DNA from: Penium margaritaceum
Lineage: Eukaryota; Streptophyta; Zygnematophyceae; Desmidiales; Peniaceae
DNA: 64,000 nucleotides
NCBI GenBank assembly: GCA_023375785.1
Contig: SZWC01000805.1
Location: forward strand, 282,217-346,216
Direction: 5' to 3'
The notes beneath the pieces are model-generated. The model worked only from the letters and a program-made list of their open reading frames with translations. It was not told where the DNA came from and did no database searches. Position numbers and translations under genes: made by a program. Below, piece after piece: positions 46,184 through 58,051 of this stretch (the first letter of the stretch is position 1; every line of letters begins with the position of its first letter).

Positions 46184-46950
46184 TGTCAACCGGCTTGAGG
46201 CAACAGACTAGAAAACAAGGCCAACACAGTAGCACTTGCCATCGGTCCTATTCTTTGAACTAGGAGGAGATATCACCATCACAATCACGGGTCCACAATC
46301 AGGAGTTCATAGGAATCACTTCTTTGCACTATGTCTTTAGCACGTGTTCACGATTGCACGAGGAGCTAACTCATGGGGCTTAGACCAACCAATGCTTCTT
46401 TATGTCTGCCTTTTGTGGAAAATGATGTGAGGAGTCTCCAAAGCAAGAACTGTTATCAACCAAGAACAGTTGAAAGGTACTTTTAGTCGTAGACCCAGCC
46501 TTTAGCCTAGGCGCGCAGTGGCTCCTTGGATGAGCCGCTTTGCGCGCAATCTCAATTACATCACCCCCCTGCCTACATGACACTCTATGTGATCGCCAAG
46601 TGGCACCAGCCACCATGAAGGACCTTACAATGTTCTGAGATGTCTATCGGACTCTTCTTGTCCCCGTTGTGGTCACAAAGAAAGATAGTCATTGGGTTGG
46701 GATTTCACCCAGTGACGTCTCGCTCCAGAGACTAACTCCGGAACATGTAAGCTACACCGAGTTGTCCTAGGTAGTGTTTGCAAGCTATACTATCCCGTTT
46801 AGACCAAAAATACTTGCTCCAAAGGAGCATTGCATGTCTCGTCTACCTAGACAAGGCTTAGGAGACTTACTCCAATGGAGAATTGCATGCCTAGTCTATC
46901 GTGTGCCTTTCCAAATGTCAGCTGTGGAAAAGGGACATTTAAGATCAACA
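46184..46950 (-). repeat. Copia-P3 5' LTR
   Basis: 767 bases. On the minus strand it begins TGTTGATCTTAAATG and ends GGTTGACA. It aligns with 7,133-7,901 and 39,257-39,975. Confidence 0.85.
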
Positions 46951-47303
46951 AATTCAACATCTTTGCCGCTACATCTTTGCTTTGCTCGCATCTCACTCCG
47001 TCATCCAATATTGTTTCTTTGTTTTGCATTCCTTTCCTCTGTTAGTCTTGCTCCTTTGCTTAGCACCTCTTATCACATCAGCACTGGGCTGTTGCCGCCA
47101 GCATTATTTTATTTCCATGCTGTCTGCATCATTACTCTACCTCCACACTCTCAAAATGTTTTCATCCATGTTTTCACCAAACTCTTTGCATCTCTTTGTA
47201 GATGTTTGCTTCCGCCACTTCTCTTGGCCGTGTACTTGCACTCACACCATTGCTTCTACTTGCTTCTAATGACACTCATCACACTTCTTCTATTCTTTTG
47301 ACA

Positions 47304-47315
47304 TGGTATCAGAGC
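47304..47315 (+). other. Primer-binding site of S4
   Basis: A perfect TGGTATCAGAGC after the LTR end TTGACA. Confidence 0.85.
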
Positions 47316-48054
47316 TTCAGGAAGCATTGCCTTGTGTCTCTTCATCACATTGTTGACCTAGTGCCCTCTTCCCCTCTATCCATCTTCCCCTCCACCTTCT
47401 GCCACGTGCATTATCTCTCCATACTCCACCTGAAAAGCAAGACTTTGACTGAAAGAGCTACGACTCCTCCCATGCCCATGCATCCACACGTGGCAGGTCG
47501 TGCTCGTTGGTCCTCCTCTATCATTCTAGCATGCTCCTCCTCAGCTTTACCCATAGTTGACATCAGCAACATCACCACATCTGCTTCTTGAGCCTTGGTG
47601 GATCTCATAGCTGTAACAACACTCTGTGTCCAATCAGACACCCATGACAACAATCGGCGCTCCTCCATTGCCAACAACAGAAAATAGCTCTTAAGCCGCA
47701 ATCAGCTGCCACCTTCATGGAAGCTTTCTGCGGTTTTTGTTCCACGATTTTATCTGGCTGCATAAAAGTTTTCTTACCTGCCGTCTGCACATCCAACACT
47801 CTCCTCCTGTGCTACTCTTGATAATGTTTTTTCCACGTGGCATGGTCACCTCTTCATTGCCACTTTTGCCTCATGTGGCGCCCTTCCCATCGTTCCTTCT
47901 CTAGTTGCCACAACCATCCCTTTAAGCTGTATTTCCTCTATCTTCATCATCGTCTTCTTCCGTCATTCTCTTTTCCCTTCCTTTGCATCATTGTCTTGAG
48001 TCGCCTCCTTGTGGTGCCTTTCTTTGTCCTCAATAGCAGCTAATCGTTGCTTGG

Positions 48055-48135
48055 TGTCAGGACATCGGACACCACTAGTCTTATTGCTTTTTAGTCTTGA
48101 GCCAATTGGTAGAGCAAGCCGTCACTCTCCTTGTG
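48055..48135 (+). repeat. Family S module (S4 copy, one unit)
   Basis: It contains CAGGACATCGGACACCACTAG and GCAAGCCGTCACTCTCC, the same blocks as in S1, S2 and S3. Only one unit is recognised here. Confidence 0.7.
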
Positions 48136-48139
48136 ACGG

Positions 48140-49876
48140 TCACAATGTTGCTGCAAATGTTGGTGTGGACAGAGAAGGGGATAGAGAAGAGTGACATGAT
48201 CTTGATCGCGCGGGCACTTGAGGTATTCTTGCTGAAAGTGATATTTGAGTGCATTCAGATCTTGTGGGTCTTGGATCCAAGCAAATGGATGTCCTCTTGC
48301 AGGTCAAGAGAGGAGGTGGTCATGATGGTCATAAGAGCAATGTTATTGCAACCGTTCTAGGTGGCACGGGTGATGCCAGATGCTGCAGCACAAGTTCTAG
48401 CAGAAGTTGTGGTTGTGCCAGTAGGGATGGCAAATTAGTGTTGGGGTCTGGAGTGTACATTACTCCACCAGAGGAGTTGTATCCCGTAGCAAGTGCAGAA
48501 GCATCAAGTGGTTCCACTCAAGTGTGGAAGTTGAATAGGAGGTCATTAATAGTGACTTTTTCAACCTTTTGAATTCTGAATGAGAGGAAAACGGAGAATC
48601 TCCAAAGCTTGTAGTTGCTGGTGCAACCAGGCTTCATCGTGCATTTGGGGAGACAAAAGAGTGTGAAGGTGGAGGCCAGGGTGAAAAAGTGCTGGAGGAT
48701 GAAGCAGGTACTTCAGCTGATGAAAGATGAGGGAGGCATTTGGTAAGGATGCTGAAGGAGGAGCAAAGCAGAAAGTTGTAGATGGATGAGGAGGACGGGA
48801 AGAACTTAAGAGGTTGCGGTGTGAGAGATCGTCTTGGGACAGGGTTGAAACAGGTAATCGAAAGGCTGACTTTGCTGATGAAGCACATCAAGTTGAGTCT
48901 GATGGCTGAGTATGAGGAGTTTAACAAAACAGAGGATGATGATGAAGTGGAAGACACAGTCTGTAGGATACAATAGAATATTCTGATGCACAAGAGCAAC
49001 AAATAGGATTGATGAGGAGCAAATGATTGCAGATGAGGAAGATCTTGGAGGCAGGGATAAGACCATGTGCACTGAATTTCCAAGGAGCAGTGGCATGGGT
49101 ACTACCACAATTCCTTAGTCAAAAGGGTGTTGCCAACACGGGTCCTTAGCTGCCACTGTTTCTGACGCAAACGTTTGAGTAAATCGTAAATGTGTGTGGC
49201 CAAGAGCAACAAGCACGAGTAGACTAGGCATGTCACCTGAGCTCTCATACCAAGTGACTTTATTGTAAGTACTCCTGTGGATGGGTATGGTCACATGGAT
49301 GAGCGCTTAGGTCAGGATAGAAGTATGAGCAAATGTGGAGCAGAAATGAAAGCGGAAAGTAGAACTGGAGTAGAAGCGGAAAACAAAATCTAAGTAGAAG
49401 CGGAAGATGAATAGTTTAGCTACGGCACGGATGTATGAGCACTAAAGGAGGTGACATTCCTTATTTTGAAGCAGTATTTGGAGTGAAGACTGGAAGCTTC
49501 CTCGTGGATATGGGTGTTGATGATGTAAAGATAACGTAAGCAAAGATAGATGGGGCATAGTGGAGAGTGAATACACGGCAGCAAAGCCGCAAAACTAAAT
49601 ACAAAAAGGATGGATAGAATTGTTCCAGGTTAAACTCCAGGGAATGAATATCCTCGATATATAGAGACAGAACAAGACAAAAAACTAATCAACGGCTTCT
49701 TTATGCTAGCTGGACACGGGTGCCAGATGTCACTTTACTATGGGATGACTTGATTGAGATTCCTAACGGTCGTATGACCGAGATTCCTAACGGTCGTATG
49801 ACCGGAGGACCGTTGGCCAAGGTAGGTTGGTCCAGGACATGAACAATTATTGAGACTTGTTTTTGTTTCGGAGACA
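48140..49876 (-). mobile_element. LARD-like LTR element S5, partial
   Basis: Minus-strand 5' LTR 49,253-49,876 (624 bases), with primer site TGGTATGAGAGC on the minus strand (49,241-49,252). The LTR shares the family S core (GAAGCCGTTG, CATTCCC). Internal sequence extends left to an uncertain limit near 48,140, with no recognisable protein. It separates Copia-K2 from its missing 5' part. Confidence 0.65.
49756..49803. repeat. Perfect 24-base tandem duplication in the S5 LTR
   Basis: GAGATTCCTAACGGTCGTATG plus ACC occurs twice in direct tandem (49,756-49,779 and 49,780-49,803) with no differences. Other family S LTRs have one such unit at this position. Confidence 0.9.
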
Positions 49877-50379
49877 TTCTCCCATTGGGGAGGGTGTGTT
49901 ATGGCAGATTCACATCAAGATAAAAATGAGTACTACGACATCTAGAGGATGTGGGATCCAAGAACACAGACCGCCATTTGTGCTTGATCACCTATCTTTG
50001 ATGAAACTAGATTCATCAAAACCAGGAGCCTTCTGACTATAAAAATTAACACCATCTACATGGATTGGGTACATGAATATCTCCAGAAGTTCAATATCAA
50101 TCGCGTCGCTGATGAATATGAAGAGGTCCTTCCTCCGGTTGTACCTCAAGAACATGTCAGCATCAGCATCAGTTTAAGCTCTGATAACTGCATCCTCTGC
50201 TATCCCTAGCCTGCGACAATCTACACGCTGGCATACTACACCTACGTACTTCCAACTAGTGATGGTCACCACTGCTACTGATGATGACAAAACTGCCTTT
50301 GTTACACAGGTCGTTGATTCCATCAGCTACAAGGATCTCATGAGTCATTCAGATATCCATCATTGGTAGAAGATGGCTC

Positions 50380-51840
50380 AAGAAGAATTCGATCAACTAC
50401 AAAAAAAAGACACCTAGGATCTTGTACTGCAACAACCAGATGAATCCATTATCACATAAGAATGGGTCTTTCGCAAGAAACCCAATAGTGCAGATGAACC
50501 TAAGCGCTACAAAGCAAAATTGGTTGCGTGTGGCTACATCCAAGTGCTTGGTGTCAACTACAGCAACACATTTTCATGTGTGGCTAAGTATTCATCTATT
50601 TGCATCATCCTGTCACTTGCTGCTGCTAGCTATTGGATTTTGCATCAAATGGATGTCAAGTGCGCCTTCTTGAATGGCAACTTAAACGAGACAGTCTACA
50701 CGGAGCAACCTGAAGGTTTCCTCAACCTTAGCAAAGCTCATTTGGTCTGTCGCCTCAAACACTCTCTCTATGGGTTGAAGCAGGTGCCACGCCAATGAAA
50801 GATAGAGATCCACGAGTTTTTCATTGGCAAAGACCTAGCTTGTCTTCAAACCAATCACTCCATTTAAAATTGGTCCAATAAAGAGACTTTGGACATAGTC
50901 CTCTACGTTGACGACCTCAATCTGTTAAGGCCCCCCCTCCATCATTTTCATGTTCAAACAACACTTGTCTCAACGCTTTACAACGAGTGACATGTAGTTC
51001 TTGAACGACTACCTTGGCATTCAGGTACACAAGACTGCTGAAAGTGGAGAGATCCAATCCAACTCAATTAATCCACTTACGCTCAACGCGTTGCTGCAAA
51101 GTTCCAACTTGGAGATGCCAACTCCATGGCTATCTCATTGGCCACTCAGCATGGTCTCACAAAGATCTTTGCATTTAGTGAAATTCTTGCTCCAACAAGT
51201 ACCAAGGTATTTCCTAGAATGGAGGGGTTCCTAATGTATACCTCTATGGCTCCTTTACGTGACCTCTCTTATGCCGTTGGCATCCTTTGTCACGGCTACC
51301 ATAATGCTACAGACGGCCATATTGTTGCTGCCAACCGCAGCCTCTGATTCATGCGCTCCAAGGTCACGCTTGGTCTTCGATACTCCTCTACTAGCGACAA
51401 CATTCTACGTAGTTTATGTCATGCAAATATATTTGGATATCACGCCACCAGCCGGTCCACCTCCGGATGTGTATTAATTCTTAATGGTGGCCATGTCAGC
51501 TAGTACTTCAATAAGTAGTCCGTGGTGGCCCTATCCTGTGTTCAAGCTGAGTACATTGCAGAAAGTGAGGCCACTCATAAGGCAGTACAGCTCTGCATGT
51601 TGGTGTCCAACATTGGGTCTGACAAACCGCCTGCTACTCCCTTCAGCTGTGACAACAAAGGTACCATCGCCTTCTCAAAGACGTTTTCTCCATGACCATA
51701 CAAAGCATGTGCTGCGCCAGTCCACTATGTTTGTAACGCTCTTGCCGACAAAAAAATCTGTATACTATACATCTTGACCGAGCTCCAAACTACATGCATC
51801 TTCACCAAACTGCTATGTCCTTCAGAACATAGCAGCTTGA
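50380..51840 (+). pseudogene. Copia-K2 RT and RNase H remains
   Basis: A copia RT followed by RNase H, with a closer match to Copia-K1 than to Copia-P or Q. The region 51,060-51,290 also resembles the pol end of Copia-P3 (about 42,365-42,700). Not intact. Confidence 0.8.
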
Positions 51841-51848
51841 CCACCATG

Positions 51849-53494
51849 CTGCTATCTTTGCTTGCATTGGTCTTGTCTTGCTTCTATCTCCATCGGTCTT
51901 TGGGTCATCTCCTTCCATCCCCTCCACATGATGCATTGGGATGGACGGAGGCGATTGTTAGCAGCGCCGCCATGGCATTTTGTTTCCGTAACCTTCACAT
52001 ATGCCATTGGCACGGACACAAGACGTCCTGGGCTACCACACCCTTCTCTTCTCCTCTCTCTCTAATGTTCCTTGCATGGCCTTCCAGGTTCTCCCATATG
52101 ATGCATTGAACCTGGTGGCTATACGCCGAACCACCGTGCCTCTCACACTTGCTTCTGCTTGCTTCTGTTCTCCTCATTTTCTAATGTCTGCGATTTCTCT
52201 TACATTGTGTTCCAAGCCTTGTCCACCACCTGCTTGCCTCAATCCCTGCGATGCAATAATCTCCATCCACTCACTTTGACTCATTGACCACCACTCCATT
52301 TTGCCTCTCGGACGACTTCGAATTCTTTCCGCGTGCTCTCCGTCTTGGCCCTTCTGAGGGGGAGCCCTGCTCCGCTTTTGCATTCCCCACTTTGTCATGT
52401 CTTCAAGTTCCTTCCCGTTGTAGCGTGCTATGGATGGGGCAGCCCTAGGCTACGTGGACAGTGTTTCCTCCCGGATCTACTCACACCCTGTCTAGCGCTA
52501 CCCCATCTAGCACAACCTTTTTTTCTTCCAAAAATCAGTGACTATCAGTCCCCTCTCTCTCCGTCCGGCCCAACGACTCCACCTTCACATTTTGTCATGC
52601 TTTATGACATTCTGGTTTCCCATTCTCTACACGTGTCGGTTGGGGATGGTAGTGAGCTGCCTTGGTGGTGGTTCCACGTCCTCCAAACCTGCTCCCGTAC
52701 CGTTCACCACCCACCGTTACCCTCCCATCCCTCCGTTTCCTCCGGATTCTTCCTTGCTCACTTTGGCTTGCACGGGGAGGGAGTGTCTATCTCTGTCCGT
52801 GCTTCTCCATGCCTCACCCTCAGCTCCTTCTCATTCTCTCTCACCAGGGGAGGGGGGGGGGGCATATTCCCTTTTGTATCCAGGTCTTCTTCTGTAGAAA
52901 ATGTAACACAAGGGGGGAAATACTGGAAAATACATGTATCTTTCATTTCTCTTCTGATGTCCAATCTGACAGCGCCTACAGAAAGATCATATTGTCATCT
53001 CTCCACCGTGCAAGTTTCAGTTCCATCTAAAAATCAGATGTGCAACGTGCAAAAAGATAAAAATGGCATGTTTTGTGTCATAACTGACCACAAGTGACAT
53101 ACTCTGTGCTGAGGGGCATGGCACAGCAAAAAGACAAAGGACCGGGAGAGAGGTCGCCACTCTATCTCCCAACCCTCTTGTCCATCATACATGGCAGGGT
53201 GTGGTATGGCTGTGGGCAGGCTTCTTTAGGCGTCCTACTGATCCGGCCATATGTGGCCCTATCTGCTGTACTCTTTTTGTCCTACGACTATGGTGACATG
53301 GACATAAATTGCATATAATCCGACGTGATATAGTGAAGTCGACATGATTGCTTGACAAACAATGACCAAGAGTGCGAGCATCAGATCCTCTTGGTCTCTT
53401 CTGTTGACGTGGCAGTTGCGGGTGACAGGGACGGATGGTGAAGACCAAGAGATCAAGAGAACATTTTTATAAAGGAGACAATCAACAGTGGGAC
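51849..53494 (+). repeat. Copia-K2 3' LTR (Copia-K LTR copy 4)
   Basis: It aligns with copy 1 (10,931-13,082). It includes the conserved hairpin at 53,144-53,170. A 254-codon open frame at 52,333-53,097 has no domain and is not called. Confidence 0.7.
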
Positions 53495-53509
53495 TATTCA
53501 CCTGATATG

Positions 53510-54657
53510 TGTCAGTAGTTTGGAAGAGGCCATAGTCTTACTGGTGAGCTAGAGGATGGAGTTTGGTGCGTTTCCAAGGCGCAGGCGAGCTCGTAGGGCA
53601 AGCCACAGCCCCAAAGGGCGGGCTATTTCCTAGACTGTGACACAGCAACACTCAGGTCAGTATGACGAAGTTGACATAAGAGATGGAATTCAGGAGTCAC
53701 AGATGATAGAATATTGGCAATACTTGACGTGGGCGCAGCACCGGAGGTGTAGGCACGATGAAGGAGGTAAGGGTCGCAACACAGTGAAGGCGGGCCGATG
53801 AGGATTGAGTAAAAGAAGACCACAGCTCTGTGATGCAGGCAAGCCAGCGGGGCAAGCCACAGCAACCATGCGTGGGCCGCGGGTGAGAAAAGACAAACAA
53901 GTGGAGCGGAACGCAGGAGAGTGTGAGGCCGCAGAGTTAGGGAGCCCGGGCTCACCATATTGCCAGATGGAGCGATTTTGCCGCAGCCGCAAGGCGGGCA
54001 GAAGAGATTATGAACAAATATGTTGCCGCAGCTGCAAGGGCGGGCATGAACAGAAGCACTGAATGATGGAGGCAAGAAAGGCACAGAGGCCTGATTGAAC
54101 CACAAAAGGGTTAACTCAATGCATGCAATTACAAGAAGGCTAATAGTAGTCCTAGGGCCAGTCCTAGCTATGATTCCTTGGCTACGGTGGGCAATGCAAG
54201 AGCAAAAGATGTAGCCGCGCTTCTGCTATGGTGGCTGCTGATGCCTTTGGTGTTCCCGGAGCTCGTGGAGCCACTTTGAGAGGGACCCGCCAGTGCCTTT
54301 GTGTTGTCGGTTTGCGGGGATCTGACCGCAGTTCTTTCGCCTTGTTGGCGGGCTTGGCGGGGTCTACCATCCATCTCTAGTTGCATTGGATGGCTTGAAG
54401 GACTTGGACGGTGGGGGCGCGATCACTGGTGGTGGGGACAGCGAAGCTCATCTGGCTGTTGCCAACCCAGAATGTTGAGCCTCCCGCGGTTGCTACTACT
54501 ACTCGATGTAGTCTACTCGATGCAGATGCATCGAGTAGACTTGAACCAGGTTCCCTGGAATTTCCTCAGAAGGGGCACTTGGGTGTTTTGGATGTGTAGG
54601 ACACTCAACAACAATGACCATGAGGATGCCCAGTGACATTGATAATTATTTTCAACA
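53510..54657 (-). repeat. Element L 3' LTR
   Basis: It pairs with 56,677-57,782. Shared blocks include GCTAGAGGATGGAGTTTGGTG (near 53,549 and 56,716) and CATGAGGATGCCCAGTGACA at the right ends. Confidence 0.88.
54511..54540. other. Perfect 13-base-arm hairpin in one LTR of element L
   Basis: GTCTACTCGATGC (54,511-54,523), loop AGAT, GCATCGAGTAGAC (54,528-54,540). The sister LTR (about 57,640-57,665) lacks it and has a shorter sequence there. Confidence 0.9.
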
Positions 54658-56664
54658 GCTATCCGCAATGTGACAATGTTATCAACATGAGTAGGTGTGA
54701 AACAGTGTGACCAAAATGGAAGACCAAGGATTGGTGAAGAGTATGACGGGATAATGGTTAGATATTGGACAGTGCCTTGGAATGAGGGTGTTGGTGGAAA
54801 GCTGTGATGACATTGCAGTGCACGGAACAGGTGTGATGAATCACAAGAGAATGGCAAGACTTGTGAAAGTGAAAGATGGAAAGTGAGTATGAGTAATGGG
54901 GTGAAGGATCTCGAAGACGTTGTGGCAATGAGAAACAGTCCATTGGGGACTGATAGGGACGGATAGCGAGGAAAAATGCCGCCCAGAAAAACGGAAATGA
55001 GAGAAGATCTGGAGATCTAGAATGAAGATGCATGACAAGGAGTGCCTTGAACAGGGTGTTACTGCACTGGGAATCCTCAGAGGGAAAGGAAGTTTGCACC
55101 ACAGGTAAGAGAAGAGAAGACTGGCAAGCCAAGGCCAGGGCAGGAGTCAAGGGTAGAGTGGCAACACAATTGCTTGTAGTGTGATGCGTGAGGCATTGAA
55201 GGGAGATGGAGGTTGTAGTCTGAGATGGGAGGTTGGTGCAGGAGATGCGCAGGGAGGAGTATGTGATCATCTGTGGTGACAGCTTGCTGTATCTGAGATG
55301 AACGCACTTGGAGGGTAGCTCATGATCATGAGTGGTGGCTTTCATGTGTGAGTGGTTGGATGGGATGATGAGAGGCAGGTGGCTTCATGACAGATTTGGG
55401 AAGCTGAAAGAGGTTGGAACACATGAGAACCATTGGTAGAGGGTGGTGAGTGCGAAGTGAGATGAAAAGGTGCTAAAGCAGTGCCGAATGATGGATTGTA
55501 TTGTATTGGTGATGACATGGGAGAGAGCAGGTAGGGGAGAAGCAAGATACACTGCATGAAGAAGGAAAGTGGAGAGGAACAGACTAAGGGCCTCAGAGAC
55601 CCAAAGACGAAGGGCGATGAGGTCATGAAGAAGAGCAGCAGTGCATCTGATAAAAGAGAGGTTGACGAGGAGAGTGGTCAGGCCATGATGAATTATGGTA
55701 GTTGAGGTCACTTGAGATTTCTTATGCCGCGTGGAGATGGTGGAGCAGCATGCACAGGGACAAAGAGGAGTGGGACTGCTGGCCTGTCTAGAGAGAGGTG
55801 CAAAGTGAAGACTCGTATAGCTGGCAGCGATGCCTTGGTCGACAAAGTGGAGAAACTGCTACTGTGGTGTGGTGAATGATGTGTTTTGGGATGAGGAGTA
55901 AGGTAGACGCAGTGTCTCAGCATGTATCCTGCAGGTGAAGGTGACCAATGTAGTAGTCCATGAGACTATGTGGCGGAGTCCTTGAAGTACAATATTGCCG
56001 ACTTCAGAAAAACAGCCTGGCGGACACCATGCATGTCGCAAGCGGAAAGTTGTGGTCATTCAGGCTTTGGAGAAAGAGATGTGTTCTTTTGCTGTTGTGG
56101 GTGTTGTAGATATACTACTATATCATATCTAATAGCTGCTGAAATCGTTGGAGCTTTTGGTGAGGTGAGAGGTTTGTCAGATAGGTTACGAAGAGAAAGA
56201 CAAGATGGAGCTTAGAGGGGAGTGCTCGTGATGAAATGCTGCTGCTGTTATGGAACAGGATGCTGCTGCTGGATGCGCGTCAGCTGAGAATGCTGCTTCA
56301 CTCCTTTTATGTGGTGCAGTGTTACCAAACGGTGCCCATACACTGTTCAGTGATGCTGCTAGCACAGAGTCCGGTGCTAAGGGAGGCGGATGAGTTATGG
56401 GTGGAACTGCTGCCGTTGTAATGACCAATGCTAGCGGTTTGGCATATGTGCGCTTCAGTAGGGCCTTTCAGGCTACTGGCGAGTTTAGTAGTGAATGATG
56501 GAGAGATGTAGTTGCTATATCTGCTGGCTCAGTCGACGAAGGAAACTGACTAAGAAATTTGCAGCGAGGGAGAAGATGAATGAACGGCTGCTGCTGCTGC
56601 TGCTCGTTTATGAGGCATCGAGAGGAACTTCAAGAGTTACGATAGAGCCATGAGCTTTCCCTCT

Positions 56665-56676
56665 GCTCTGATACCA
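56665..56676 (-). other. Primer-binding site of element L
   Basis: GCTCTGATACCA on the plus strand, the exact complement of TGGTATCAGAGC. Confidence 0.88.
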
Positions 56677-57782
56677 TGTCAACTGTCTGGAGGAGGTCAC
56701 AATATTACTAGTGGGCTAGAGGATGGAGTTTGGTGCATTTCCAAGGCACGAAAGAGCTCATAGGGCAAGCCGCAGCGTCAAAGCGCGGGCTATGTCCTAG
56801 ACTATGCCACAGCAACACTCAGGTCGACATGAAGTTGTTGACATAAGAGATGAAATTCAGGAAGCATTGCTGATAGAAGATTGTCAAAACTTGACGTCGG
56901 CAAAGCAGGATGAAGGAGGCAAGGGCAGCAGTGCAGTGAAGGTGGGCCGATGATGATTGTGTAAGAGAAGAACGCATCAGTATGATGCAAGCAAGCCAGC
57001 GGGGCGAGCCGTAGCAACCATGTCTGGGTCGCGAGTGAGGGGAGATGAACAAGCGGATCAGAAAGTAGGAGAGTGTGAGGCCACAGAGTAAAAGGATCCC
57101 GGGCTCGCCACGTTGACAGATGGAGCAAGTTTGCCGTAGCCGCAAGGCGGGCAGAATGGATGATGAAGGAAGATATCGCCGTAGCCGCAAGAGCAGGCAT
57201 GAACGGAAGGACTGAATGATGGAGGCAAGATAGGCACAGAGGCATGATTAAACCACAAAAAGGTTAACTTAATGCATGCAAGTACATGAAGGTTTATTGT
57301 AGTCCTAGTGCCGGTCCTACCTAGGAGTCCTGGGCTACGGTGGGTGATGCGAGAGTAGAATCCGCAGCCGGGCTTCTGTTGTGGCGGCTGCTGATGCCTT
57401 TGATGTTCCTGGAGCTTGTGCAGCCACTTCGACAGGGACCTGGCAGTGCCGTTGTGTTGTCGGCTTGCGGGGACCTAACCGTGGTTGTTTCACCTTGTTG
57501 GCGGGAGCGCCGGGTTTAACTGCCGGTTTCTAGTTGTATTGGACGGCTTGGAGGAATTGGACGGGAGGGGCGCGATCACTAGTGGCGGGGACAGCGAAGC
57601 TCATCTCGCTGTTGCCGAACCAGGCCGTTGAGCCTCCCGCGGTTGGTGGGATGCACCAAGTTGACTTAAACCATGTTCCCTGGAATTTCCTTGGAAGAGG
57701 CAATTGGGTATTTTGGTCGTGTGCGAAACTGAACAACAACGACCATGAGGATGCCCAGTGACATTGAAAACTATTTCGAACA
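56677..57782 (-). repeat. Element L 5' LTR
   Basis: 1,106 bases. On the minus strand it ends ...AGTTGACA directly before the primer site. Confidence 0.88.
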
Positions 57783-58051
57783 TTATGTCCCTTGTCCATA
57801 AGTGATATTTGAATAGGCACAGGACAGACTAGGCATGCACTGCTCCCTTGGAGTAAGTCTCCTAAGCGTGGTCTAGATATACAAGGCATGCACTGCTCCT
57901 TTAGAGCAAGTCCTCTTCGTCTAAACTGGATAGTACAGCCAACAAGCACTACCTAGGACAACTCCTTATGGCCTAGACGTTCCTGAGTTTCAGCCCAGTG
58001 ACTAGTTTTCTTTGTGACCAAAAGGGGGACAAGGAGGTTCTGACATGTCAG

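Larger units (their letters stand above)
42300..46950 (-). mobile_element. Copia-P3, Ty1/copia retrotransposon fossil with a solo LTR in its leader
   Basis: A minus-strand copia element. The 5' LTR is 46,184-46,950 (767 bases) and the primer site is 46,167-46,183. The leader runs left to about 44,880 and is interrupted by a solo Copia-Q LTR (44,883-45,857). Gag with a zinc knuckle (KHGHWTQEC) lies near 44,160-44,220. The spacer/protease region (VNGVEKDLTLVNV near 43,880), integrase zinc-binding region and core (43,400-42,950) and C-terminal part follow. Then come pol remains to about 42,365, whose last part resembles Copia-K rather than Copia-P. No 3' LTR is recognised on the left. Broken several times. 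Confidence 0.78.
46951..48140 (+). mobile_element. LARD-like LTR element S4, partial
   Basis: The right part of a family S 5' LTR (46,951-47,303, ending CTTTTGACA) is followed by a perfect primer site TGGTATCAGAGC (47,304-47,315). Internal sequence then carries one unit of the family S module at 48,055-48,135. The left part of the LTR is missing where the Copia-P3 LTR begins. There is no pol-like frame. The right limit is uncertain, because from about 48,140 on the sequence appears to belong to a minus-strand relative (S5). Confidence 0.7.
49877..53494 (+). mobile_element. Copia-K2, Ty1/copia retrotransposon fossil, 5' truncated
   Basis: Visible parts begin with the integrase C-terminal tail (about 49,916-50,110, PIFDETRFIKT near 50,000). 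RT follows at about 50,380-51,000, with HQMDVKCAFLNGNLNETVYT near 50,643, CRLKHSLYGLKQVPRQ near 50,750 and YVDD near 50,902. The RT end and RNase H run to about 51,830 (STSGCVLILNGG near 51,455). The 3' LTR starts at about 51,849 and runs to about 53,494, where Copia-P4 begins; the rest of this LTR would lie beyond that insertion. The upstream half is cut off by S5. Broken several times but better preserved than K1. Confidence 0.8.
53510..57782 (-). mobile_element. LARD-like LTR element L, both ends present
   Basis: A minus-strand element. The 3' LTR is 53,510-54,657 (1,148 bases) and the 5' LTR is 56,677-57,782 (1,106 bases). A perfect primer site TGGTATCAGAGC lies on the minus strand at 56,665-56,676. 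The flanks are ATATG (53,505-53,509) and TTATG (57,783-57,787), a 5-base duplication with one change. The 2 kb interior has no recognisable gag or pol; its longest frame (54,758-55,345, minus) has no domain. A (GCT)n run lies near 56,587-56,605. It sits only about 15 bases into the Copia-P4 LTR. Non-autonomous. Confidence 0.87.

Noticed and set aside
52333-53097. 254-codon open frame on the plus strand
   Set aside because: Lies in the Copia-K2 3' LTR, and the frame is not kept in the other copies of this LTR.
54758-55345. 196-codon open frame on the minus strand
   Set aside because: Interior of LARD element L, no domain and no relative within the window.
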